From Methylobacterium sp. (lineage in GTDB: Bacteria > Pseudomonadota > Alphaproteobacteria > Rhizobiales > Beijerinckiaceae), in contig JAJKJG010000313.1 in NCBI GenBank assembly GCA_021154065.1, forward strand, positions 1 to 5,393: a stretch of 5,393 nucleotides of DNA. Direction: 5' to 3'. A program made the translations under genes and the position numbers. Below are positions 1-5,393 of this stretch, one piece after another. The notes beneath the pieces were generated by a model. That model searched no databases and was not told the DNA's origin. It saw nothing but the letters and a program-made list of their open reading frames with translations. How positions within the stretch are numbered: position 1 is the first letter of the stretch; every line of letters begins with the position of its first letter.

Positions 1-1139
1 AAGGCGCCATCCTGGAGTCGGCGCTCGATTGCGTCGTCACCATCACGGACGAGAGCCGGATCGTCGAGTGGAATCCCGCCGCCGAGCGGACGTTCGGCTA
101 CCCGCGCGAGACGGCGCTCGGCCAGCCGCTGGCCGAGCTGATCATCCCGCCCGAGTTCCGCGAGCGGCACCACGAAGGGCTCGCGCGCTATCTGGCGACG
201 GGCGAAGGTCCGGTGCTGGGCAAGCGCATCGAGCTGGAGGCGCTGCGCGCCGACGGCTCGCGGCTCCCGGTCGAACTCGCGATCACGGCCGCGCATGTCG
301 AGAACAAGACGCATTTCACGGCTTACCTGCGCGATATCACCGAGCGCAAACGGGCTCAATCCGAGTTGCTGGAGTCCAACGAGGAGATCCAGCGCTTCGC
401 CTACATCGTTAGCCACGACCTGCGCGCGCCGCTGGTCAACATCATGGGCTTCACGAGCGAGTTGGAGGCCTTGCGCGACGATTTGATCGCGCGCCTGCGC
501 AAGCTGCGCGCCGCCGCCCCCGACGGCAAAGCCGGCGATGACGAAACGCTGGCCCAGGAATTCGACGAAGCGCTCGGCTTCATCAAGGCCTCGATCGCCA
601 AGATGGACCGGCTCATCAACGCCATCCTGAAGCTTTCACGCGAGGGGGGCCGCGCGTTCAAGCCCGAGCGGGTCGAGATGGAGGCGCTCCTCAACGGCAT
701 CGCCCATAGCCTCGCGCATCAGGCTGAGGCGGCGGGCGCTCGTTTCGACATCGGCGACTTGCCGCCTCTCACCAGCGATCGCCTTGCCTTGGAGCAAATC
801 TTCTCCAACCTTCTCGACAACGCCTTGAAGTACCTGCGCCCCGGCGAGCCGGGCCGAATCGCGGTCACGGGCCGCGCCGCGGGATCGCGCGTCATCTACG
901 AGGTGCGCGACAACGGACGGGGCATCGAGCGGCGGGATCAGGAACGGGTGTTCGAGCTCTTCCGCCGCGCCGGCGCCCAGGATCGCCCCGGCGAGGGCAT
1001 CGGCCTGGCGCATGTGCGCGCGCTGGTGCGCCGCCTCGGCGGCACGATCCGGCTTGAATCGGAGCCGGGCTGCGGTTCGACGTTCACCATCGCCCTGCCG
1101 AAAGCGTGGGCCGCCGAAAGCGAGAGGAAGGCCGCATGA
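1..1139 (+). CDS. PAS-domain sensor histidine kinase, 5' end outside window
   Basis: Partial sensor kinase that should autophosphorylate on histidine and pass the phosphate to a receiver. The reading frame is open from position 3 and shows 378 residues before the TGA at 1137-1139; the true start lies to the left. A GTG at 213 is internal to the PAS domain and is not the start. Counting from the codon at 3, residues 1-113 are a PAS domain (ESALDCVVTITD, WNPAAERTFGY, ending YLRDITERKRAQ). A short linker leads to the H-box VSHDLRAPL with phosphoacceptor His138 (414-416). The ATPase core follows: N-box NLLDNALKY (Asn273), G1 DNGRGI (303-308), F-box FELFRR and G2 GEGIGLAHV (330-338). No membrane segment is visible, but the N-terminus is missing. 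About 75 residues separate the His from the LSREGG end of the dimerisation domain, longer than usual. The PAS ligand cannot be told; upstream GAF, PHY or further PAS domains are possible. The next gene overlaps by 4 bp and is the likely phosphate acceptor. Confidence 0.93.
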   Translation, partial: GAILESALDCVVTITDESRIVEWNPAAERTFGYPRETALGQPLAELIIPPEFRERHHEGLARYLATGEGPVLGKRIELEALRADGSRLPVELAITAAHVENKTHFTAYLRDITERKRAQSELLESNEEIQRFAYIVSHDLRAPLVNIMGFTSELEALRDDLIARLRKLRAAAPDGKAGDDETLAQEFDEALGFIKASIAKMDRLINAILKLSREGGRAFKPERVEMEALLNGIAHSLAHQAEAAGARFDIGDLPPLTSDRLALEQIFSNLLDNALKYLRPGEPGRIAVTGRAAGSRVIYEVRDNGRGIERRDQERVFELFRRAGAQDRPGEGIGLAHVRALVRRLGGTIRLESEPGCGSTFTIALPKAWAAESERKAA

Positions 1140-1573
1140 CCACGCCCGTCACCATCGTCATGGTCGAAGACGACGACGGCCACGCGCGCCTGATCGAAAA
1201 GAACATCCGCCGCGCCGGGGTCAACAACGAGATCGTCGCTTTCACCGACGGCACGAGCGCGCTCGCTTATCTCTTCGGTCCGGACGGCTCCGGCGAGGTC
1301 AGCGCCAGGCGCGCTCTTCTGATCCTGCTCGACCTCAACCTGCCGGACATGACCGGGATCGACATCCTCAAGCGCGTCAAGGAGAACGAGCATCTCAAAC
1401 GCTCGCCGGTGGTCGTGCTGACCACCACCGACGATCAGCGCGAGATCCAGCGCTGTTATGACCTCGGCTGCAATGTTTACATCACGAAACCCGTCAATTA
1501 CGAGGGTTTCGCCAACGCCATCCGTCAGCTCGGCCTTTTTTTCTCCGTGATTCAAGTGCCTGAAACCGCATGA
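1136..1573 (+). CDS. Single-domain response regulator, CheY/Rcp1-like
   Basis: A 145-residue receiver-only response regulator of the Rcp1 type usually paired with PAS or phytochrome kinases. The acidic pocket is E11-D12-D13 (MVEDDD), the phosphoacceptor is Asp66 in LLDLNLPDMTG, the switch Thr is T96 in VVVLTTTDD, and the conserved Lys is K118 in YITKPV. The domain fills the whole protein and ends in LGLFFSVIQVP, a tail I recall from this family. There is no DNA-binding or enzymatic output, so it should act by protein contact or as a phosphate shuttle. I chose the ATG at 1136 because GAGGAAGG at 1124-1131 is a good ribosome site and the alignment begins there; a GTG at 1106 would add ten residues overlapping the kinase. 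The start overlaps the kinase stop by ATGA (1136-1139) and the stop overlaps the next gene by ATGA (1570-1573), so translation is probably coupled. A run of seven T (1536-1542) sits near the 3' end. Confidence 0.93.
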   Translation: MTTPVTIVMVEDDDGHARLIEKNIRRAGVNNEIVAFTDGTSALAYLFGPDGSGEVSARRALLILLDLNLPDMTGIDILKRVKENEHLKRSPVVVLTTTDDQREIQRCYDLGCNVYITKPVNYEGFANAIRQLGLFFSVIQVPETA

Positions 1574-2655
1574 TCGCGACGCCCTCGCTGCGCCTGCTCT
1601 ACGTTGACGACGATGCGGGCCTTGCGCGCTTGGTTCAGAAGAACCTGGAGCGCCGGGGCTACGCCGTCGAGACCGCACAGGACGGCGCGGGCGGGCTGGC
1701 GCGCCTCGCGGCGGGCGGAATCGATGCGGTCGCGCTCGATCACTACATGCCGGGCCAGGACGGGCTTGAGACGCTCGCGGCCATCCAGGCGCTGCCCGAT
1801 CCGCCGCCCGTGATCTACGTCACGGCCACGCAAGAGGGCCGTGTTGCCGTGGCGGCCCTGAAGGCCGGCGCAGCCGATTACGTGGTCAAGGACGTGCAGG
1901 GCGAGTTCCTTACCCTGCTGGCGGCTGCGGTCGAGCAGGCGGTCGCGGCCGTCCGGCTGCGCCGGGCTCATGAGGCGGCGCAAGCCGAGGTGCGCGCCGC
2001 CCGCGACCGCTTCGAGGCCCTGGCGGCCGAGCGTGCGGTCCTCCTGCGCGAGGTCAATCACCGGGTCGGCAACAGCTTGCAGATCATCGCCGCGCTGCTG
2101 CACCTGCAAGCCTCCGCGGCTCAGACCGCCGAGGTCAAGACCGAACTTCAGGCCGCGAACAAGCGCGTGATGGCGGTCGCCCAGGTGCACCGCCGCTTGT
2201 ACACGTCCGACGACGTTCAGTCGGTGGCGCTCGACCAGTATCTTGACGCGCTGGCCGAGGATTTGCGGCAATCCGCCGATGGCGGCGATGCGGCGTCGCT
2301 CTCCCTCGACGCCGAATCGGTCGAAGTCGATCCGGACCGCGCCGTCGCCGTCGGCGTGATCGTGACCGAATTGGTGCTCAATGCGCTTAAATACGCTTAT
2401 CCGGACGGCCAGGGCCCGATCCGGGTCAAGCTGCACGCCGAGGGCGATGCTCGCGCACGCCTCAGCGTCGAGGACGACGGCGTCGGCCGGAGCATGAACG
2501 GCAAGCCCCCCAAGGGCCTCGGTCAGGCGATCGTGCGCGCCATGGCCTCGAAACTCAATGCCGAATGGGGTTACGACGACGCCCATCGGGGCACCCGCGT
2601 GACGCTCGCCTTCGACCGCGCGGCCCCCGAACGGCCGCAGTCGGCCGCCGCATAG
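1570..2655 (+). CDS. Receiver-histidine kinase (REC-HisKA_2/HATPase)
   Basis: A 361-residue soluble protein with the reversed hybrid order: receiver first, kinase second. The receiver (about 5-120) has acidic residues D13-D15, phosphoacceptor Asp57 in ALDHYMPGQDG, T85 in YVTAT and K107 in YVVKD. An Ala/Arg/Glu-rich stretch at about 121-156 probably forms the signalling coiled coil. The kinase core is of the HisKA_2 type (related to HWE): LREVNHRVGNSLQIIAALLH carries phosphoacceptor His164. The ATP-binding domain has N-box TELVLNALKYAY (Asn271), G1 DDGVG (302-306) and a short GLG (316-318). No transmembrane segment or transcriptional output is present. In known proteins of this layout, phosphorylation of the receiver controls the kinase, so the inferred role is to receive a signal from the upstream kinase, possibly through the small regulator. 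Its ATG overlaps the preceding stop by 4 bp with only a weak ribosome site, which favours translational coupling. The usual Lys of the HRxKN motif is Gly here. Confidence 0.92.
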   Translation: MIATPSLRLLYVDDDAGLARLVQKNLERRGYAVETAQDGAGGLARLAAGGIDAVALDHYMPGQDGLETLAAIQALPDPPPVIYVTATQEGRVAVAALKAGAADYVVKDVQGEFLTLLAAAVEQAVAAVRLRRAHEAAQAEVRAARDRFEALAAERAVLLREVNHRVGNSLQIIAALLHLQASAAQTAEVKTELQAANKRVMAVAQVHRRLYTSDDVQSVALDQYLDALAEDLRQSADGGDAASLSLDAESVEVDPDRAVAVGVIVTELVLNALKYAYPDGQGPIRVKLHAEGDARARLSVEDDGVGRSMNGKPPKGLGQAIVRAMASKLNAEWGYDDAHRGTRVTLAFDRAAPERPQSAAA

Positions 2656-2751
2656 ACCGGCTCCGCTCGGCTTCGCCCTGGGCGTGGGGCATCGGCCGCG
2701 ACGCTGGCAAAGTTCTGGATCGCCCCTCCTGCTCCCCGTTCTCTTGACCGA

Positions 2752-2840
2752 GAGCGTTTTCGGCGAAGTGGACCCGGCTCGCCGTCGAACCCGCGGCAAA
2801 ACACGAAAAGAGCCGTTTCCACGCAAGGGGAAACGGCTCT
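2752..2840. repeat. Probable Rhizobiales-type intergenic repeat
   Basis: The stretch opens with GAGCGTTTTCGGCGAAGTGG and continues through a GC-rich middle to GCGGCAAAAC, then AAAAGAGCC and a hairpin. From memory this order (GAGCGTTTTC, GCGAAGTGGA, a CCGGTTCGC-like block, AAAACGCG-like block, AGAGCC plus hairpin) matches a family of short repeats scattered through rhizobial intergenic regions. It shows nested complementarity: GTTTT 2756-2760 with AAAAC 2798-2802, and inside it GGCGA 2762-2766 with TCGCC 2779-2783. No second copy is present in the window, so repeat status rests on recall. It does not look like an insertion sequence: there is no transposase and no clear target duplication. Confidence 0.5.
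2809..2840. terminator. 12-bp perfect hairpin, candidate terminator
   Basis: AGAGCCGTTTCC (2809-2820) and GGAAACGGCTCT (2829-2840) are exact reverse complements around an 8-base loop. The hairpin lies 153 bases after the kinase stop and 70 bases before the transporter start, so it could end transcription of the signalling operon. On the plus strand no T-tract follows. On the minus strand the hairpin is followed by TTTTCGTGTTTT, which fits an intrinsic terminator better in that direction, yet no minus-strand gene is seen to its right until 4568. It may simply be the structured end of the repeat. Confidence 0.4.
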
Positions 2841-2853
2841 AAGCTCATCGCGC

Positions 2854-2867
2854 CATGCTGCAGCATG
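2854..2867. promoter_or_regulatory. 14-bp perfect palindrome upstream of transporter
   Basis: CATGCTGCAGCATG is a perfect inverted repeat without spacer, 43 bases before the transporter start codon. CGCG at 2849-2852 and again at 2870-2873 extends the symmetry after one unpaired base on the left and two on the right. Its place between the hairpin and the ribosome site fits an operator for a dimeric regulator, but no regulator is known from this window and a single palindrome of this length can arise by chance. Confidence 0.3.
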
Positions 2868-2897
2868 AACGCGGCCCGAAGCGCGCCGCGGGGAACG

Positions 2898-2903
2898 AGG
2901 AGG
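2898..2903 (+). promoter_or_regulatory. Strong ribosome binding site for the transporter
   Basis: AGGAGG, a full Shine-Dalgarno core, ends 7 bases before the ATG at 2911 and fixes that start. It is the best ribosome site in the window. Confidence 0.85.
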
Positions 2904-2910
2904 CGGCTCG

Positions 2911-4419
2911 ATGAGCGCGGGACAGGTCCAAGCGGCCGGACACGGCCATGCCGCGGCCAAGGTGCGCAAGCCGGGCCTTTGGCGCATCCTCCTGCCTGTG
3001 GCTGTGGCGGTCGCGATCGCTCTCATTCCGGCGCCGGCCGGGCTCGCTCCGCACGCGTGGTATTACTTCGCCATCTTTTCCGCCGTGATCGCCGGCCTCG
3101 TGGTCGAGCCGCTGCCCGGCCCGGCGGTGGCGCTGATCGGCGTCGTGCTGGTGACGGTGCTCGCTCCTTGGGTGCTGTTCAGCCCGGCCGAGATGGCCAA
3201 GCCCGGCTTCAAGGCCGCGGACGACTCCCTGCGCTGGGCGCTTTCCGGCTTCGCGAACCCGACCGTGTGGCTGGTGTTCACCGCCTTCATGTTCGGGCTC
3301 GGCTACGAGAAGACCGGGCTCGGGCGGCGCGTCGCGCTCCTCCTCGTGCGTTCGCTTGGGCGCAGCACGCTCCGGCTCGGCTACGCCGTCACGCTCACCG
3401 ACGCCATCCTGGCCCCGTTCACGCCCTCGAACACGGCGCGCAGCGCCGGCACGATCTTTCCGGTCGTGCGCAACCTGCCCCCGCTCTACGGCTCCTTGCC
3501 GAACGATCCTTCGGCGCTGGACGTCGGGAGCTACATCATGTGGACGACCTTCGCGGCCGGCTGCATCACGAGTTCGCTGTTCCTGACGGCGCTCGCCCCC
3601 AACCTGCTCGCGGTCGAGTTCATTCGCAAGATCGCCAACGTTGACATCACCTGGGCGGAGTGGTTTTTCGCCGCCGCGCCCTTCGCTCTGCCTCTGCTGC
3701 TCGTTCTTCCGGCGCTGACCTACGTCGTCTACCCGCCGCGCATTAAGCACGGCGCGGAGGTGCCGGCCTGGGCCGCGGGCGAGCTTGAGCGCATGGGGCC
3801 GCTCTCGCGGCGCGAGATGATCCTGGCCTTTTTGGTCGCGCTCGCGGTCCTGATGTGGATTTTCGGCGGCCACTACGTCGAGGCGACCACGGCGGCGCTC
3901 ATCGTCCTGGCGCTGATGTTGGCCACGCGCGTCGTGGCCTGGGAGGACATGGCGGCCAACAAGGCGGCCTGGACGACGCTGTCTCTGCTCGCGCTCCTGG
4001 TGACGCTGGCCAGCGGCCTCAGCCGGACGGGGTTCATCAAGTGGTTCGCCGACGCCGTCGCCACGCATATGGGCGGGCTGTCGCCGACGCTTTCGCTCCT
4101 GGCGCTCGTCTCGATCTACTTTTTCTCGCATTACATGTTCGCGAGCATCACGGCCCACACCACCGCCATGCTGCCCGTGATGCTGGCCGTCGGCATGGGC
4201 ATTCCAGGTCTGCCGGTCGCGACGCTGGCGACGGCGCTCGCGGTCACGCACGGCATCATGGGGGTCATCACGCCCTATGCGACCGGGCCGGCGCCCGTCT
4301 ATTACGAGAGCGGTTATCTGCCGACGGGGGAGTTCTGGAAGCTCGCCACCCTTTACGGCCTTTTGTTCCTCGGTGCGCTCCTCGCCATCGGCGTTCCGCT
4401 CCTGCTCATGCGAGGATGA
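2911..4419 (+). CDS. DASS/CitT-type di/tricarboxylate transporter
   Basis: A 502-residue inner-membrane carrier of the divalent anion:sodium symporter family (Na_sulph_symp, related to E. coli CitT, TtdT and YbhI and the plastid 2-oxoglutarate/malate translocator). A polar, His-rich N-terminus (1-22) precedes many hydrophobic segments, for example 24-41, 49-67, 71-90, 118-130, 251-274, 302-319, 325-342 and 475-500. Two family signatures stand out: the first substrate loop TPSNTARSAGTIFPVV (171-186, SNT at 173-175) and its counterpart FASITAHTTAMLPV (410-423). ITPYATGPAPVYYESGYL (453-470) is another strong CitT-group mark. The family moves succinate, malate, tartrate, citrate or 2-oxoglutarate, by sodium symport or by exchange; the substrate here cannot be decided from sequence. 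Length is normal, and the start is set by AGGAGG 7 bases upstream. It is separated from the signalling operon by 255 bases with a hairpin, so it is probably its own transcription unit, and it ends 22 bases from a convergent small reading frame. Confidence 0.93.
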   Translation: MSAGQVQAAGHGHAAAKVRKPGLWRILLPVAVAVAIALIPAPAGLAPHAWYYFAIFSAVIAGLVVEPLPGPAVALIGVVLVTVLAPWVLFSPAEMAKPGFKAADDSLRWALSGFANPTVWLVFTAFMFGLGYEKTGLGRRVALLLVRSLGRSTLRLGYAVTLTDAILAPFTPSNTARSAGTIFPVVRNLPPLYGSLPNDPSALDVGSYIMWTTFAAGCITSSLFLTALAPNLLAVEFIRKIANVDITWAEWFFAAAPFALPLLLVLPALTYVVYPPRIKHGAEVPAWAAGELERMGPLSRREMILAFLVALAVLMWIFGGHYVEATTAALIVLALMLATRVVAWEDMAANKAAWTTLSLLALLVTLASGLSRTGFIKWFADAVATHMGGLSPTLSLLALVSIYFFSHYMFASITAHTTAMLPVMLAVGMGIPGLPVATLATALAVTHGIMGVITPYATGPAPVYYESGYLPTGEFWKLATLYGLLFLGALLAIGVPLLLMRG

Positions 4420-4441
4420 CGTTCGGGCGAGATCGGGGATG

Positions 4442-4568
4442 TCATGCCCTCAAGTACTCGGCCGGCTGATGATCCCGGTTGACCGTGCGCTCAAAGACAA
4501 GCACGGCCGCCCAGCGCCGCGACGCTCAGCGTGGCGATGATGAAGGGAATTAGTTCGTAGCGCTTCAT
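4442..4568 (-). pseudogene. Small membrane peptide gene, apparently frameshifted
   Basis: On the minus strand an ATG at 4568-4566 follows GAGG (4580-4577) at 8-base spacing. It opens [20 protein letters not shown], a basic start and a hydrophobic helix, then stops at TGA 4493-4491 after 25 codons (end: GRACL). If one G near 4508 is skipped, the frame continues as AVLVFERTVNRDHQPAEY to a TGA at 4444-4442. The whole is then a natural 41-residue protein with one membrane segment (about 7-25) and a polar tail. The join falls inside the hydrophobic helix, and the second part reads as ordinary protein, which argues for one ancestral gene with a one-base insertion or a sequencing error. I do not recognise a named family. 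Alternatives: a true 25-residue peptide (4491-4568), programmed frameshifting, or chance. It lies convergent to the transporter and divergent from argB. Confidence 0.5.
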
Positions 4569-4646
4569 TGGCCGTGCCTCATGCGGGGATCGCCTTCGCC
4601 TAAAAATGCGTTAGAACCCCCGGCCGACCCCGTTCGAGAGATCGCC
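4569..4646. other. Divergent intergenic region, argB and small ORF
   Basis: These 78 bases should hold the argB promoter and, if the small minus-strand frame is real, its promoter too. The middle (TAAAAATGCGTTAGAA, 4601-4616) is the most AT-rich stretch around and TTAGAA at 4611-4616 could serve as a -10, but no matching -35 is found at normal spacing. No ARG-box-like operator or leader peptide was recognised. Confidence 0.3.
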
Positions 4647-5393
4647 ATGCCCGATTCCCTACCCAACGTGCACGTGCGCGCCGAAATCCTCGTCCAGGCC
4701 CTGCCCCACATGCAGCGCTACGACGAGGAGATCGTGGTCATCAAATACGGCGGCCATGCCATGGGCGACCGCGCCGCCGCGGAGGATTTCGCGGAAGACA
4801 TCGTGCTGCTCGAACAGGCGGGCGTGAAGCCGATCGTGGTGCACGGCGGCGGGCCGCAGATCGGCAGGATGCTGGAGAAACTCGGCATCCGGTCGGAGTT
4901 CCAGGCGGGCCTGCGCGTGACCGACGAGGCCACCGTCGAGGTGGTCGAAATGGTGCTGGCGGGCTCCATCAACAAGCAGATCGTCGGCTGGATCGGGGCC
5001 GAGGGGGGCAAGGCGATCGGCCTGTGCGGCAAGGACGGCAACATGGTCGTGGCGAAAAAGGCCACCCGCACCGTGGTCGATCCCGATTCCGACATCGAGA
5101 AGGTGGTCGACCTCGGCTACGTGGGCGAGCCCGAGCGCGTCGACCGCTCCATCCTCGACGCCGTGCTGAAGGCGGAGCTGATCCCGGTCCTCGCCCCCGT
5201 GGCGATGGGCGACAACGGACAGGCCTACAACGTCAACGCCGACACGTTCGCCGGCGCCATCGCGGGGGCGATGCGGGCGAAGCGCCTGCTTCTCCTGACG
5301 GACGTGCCCGGCGTCCTCGACAAGAACAGGAACCTGATCCCGGAGATGACCATCGAGGATTGCCGCCGCCTCATCGCCGACGGCACTATCACG
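4647..5393 (+). CDS. argB: N-acetylglutamate kinase, 3' end outside window
   Basis: ArgB phosphorylates N-acetyl-L-glutamate with ATP, the second and usually controlling step of arginine synthesis in the cytoplasm. The window shows 249 residues; about 50 should be missing, including the GGMxPK catalytic lysine and the C-terminal arginine-site residues. Amino acid kinase motifs are clear: K33 in [11 protein letters not shown], the nucleotide glycine loop HGGGPQI (66-72), acetylglutamate-binding Arg90 in GLRVTDE, and N195/D199 in [11 protein letters not shown], equivalent to E. coli Asn158/Asp162. [12 protein letters not shown] (214-225) is also typical. The roughly 25 residues before K33 ([15 protein letters not shown]) match the N-terminal helix of arginine-inhibited hexameric enzymes of Pseudomonas and Thermotoga, absent from the dimeric E. 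coli enzyme, so feedback inhibition by arginine is inferred. The ATG at 4647 has a modest ribosome site, GAGAG at 4636-4640. The expected rhizobial neighbour engB is not directly upstream. Confidence 0.96.
   Translation, partial: MPDSLPNVHVRAEILVQALPHMQRYDEEIVVIKYGGHAMGDRAAAEDFAEDIVLLEQAGVKPIVVHGGGPQIGRMLEKLGIRSEFQAGLRVTDEATVEVVEMVLAGSINKQIVGWIGAEGGKAIGLCGKDGNMVVAKKATRTVVDPDSDIEKVVDLGYVGEPERVDRSILDAVLKAELIPVLAPVAMGDNGQAYNVNADTFAGAIAGAMRAKRLLLLTDVPGVLDKNRNLIPEMTIEDCRRLIADGTIT

Noticed and set aside
1536..1542. Run of seven T as a transcriptional slippage site in the response regulator gene
   Set aside because: It encodes LFF in a conserved family tail (LGLFFSVIQVP) and no useful alternative frame follows; ordinary coding is the simpler reading.
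2632..2647. CGGCCG-CAGT-CGGCCG hairpin at the end of the REC-HisKA_2 gene
   Set aside because: Short, inside coding sequence, no T-tract, and CGGCCG is common in this base composition.
2744..2749. TTGACC as a -35 element for the transporter
   Set aside because: No acceptable -10 follows at 16-18 bases; that position falls in the repeat (AGTGGA).
2656..2751. Possible small gene or RNA right after the kinase stop
   Set aside because: No frame with start and ribosome site, no conserved RNA shape and no repeat recognised; nothing supportable is seen here.
1552..2826. 424-codon minus-strand open frame opposite the REC-HisKA_2 gene
   Set aside because: Antisense shadow of a well-supported kinase gene; no recognisable family and no ribosome site noted.
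2845..4251. 468-codon minus-strand open frame opposite the transporter
   Set aside because: Its product is dominated by Arg, Gly, His, Asp and Gln with no domain, as expected for the antisense of a GC-rich membrane protein gene; the plus-strand frame is a clear DASS transporter.
4416..4445. Imperfect hairpin between the convergent transporter and small frame (ATGACGTTC with GGATGTCAT)
   Set aside because: Nine pairs include two G-T wobbles, the loop is 12 bases and no T-tract follows on either strand, so a terminator call is not supported.
1..5393. CRISPR arrays, tRNA or rRNA genes, insertion sequences, toxin-antitoxin or defence genes
   Set aside because: No direct repeat array, RNA gene signature, transposase or such domains found on either strand.

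Overview
The window is a GC-rich, plus-strand-dominated piece of what looks like an alphaproteobacterial chromosome, most likely Hyphomicrobiales (Rhizobiales; Methylobacterium or Beijerinckiaceae-like is a guess). The reasons are the strong G/C third-position bias, the style of the PAS kinase, Rcp1-like regulator and REC-HisKA_2 kinase cluster, an intergenic repeat that resembles a rhizobial family, and the form of ArgB. This assignment rests on recognition from memory, not on a search.

Positions 1-2655 hold a signalling operon of three genes joined by two ATGA stop/start overlaps. They are a PAS sensor histidine kinase (cut by the left edge), a single-domain CheY/Rcp1-type response regulator, and a response-regulator/histidine-kinase protein with an N-terminal receiver and a HisKA_2-type kinase core. 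No DNA-binding or enzymatic output domain is visible, so the three probably form a phosphorelay whose final output lies elsewhere.

Positions 2656-2910 are intergenic. They contain a probable Rhizobiales-type repeat ending in a 12-bp perfect hairpin, a 14-bp perfect palindrome, and a strong Shine-Dalgarno for the next gene. Positions 2911-4419 encode a 502-residue DASS/CitT-type di/tricarboxylate transporter.

Positions 4420-4646 look empty at first, but the minus strand carries a small membrane-peptide reading frame (4568 down to 4442). It appears to be broken by one extra base: restoring the frame gives a coherent 41-residue product preceded by a ribosome binding site. From 4647 to the right edge is argB, N-acetylglutamate kinase, missing its C-terminus. 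It has the N-terminal extension typical of arginine-inhibited hexameric enzymes.

The signalling operon, the transporter and argB are not obviously functionally linked. The features most worth a second look are the frameshifted small gene, the intergenic repeat and palindrome, and the output-less phosphorelay.
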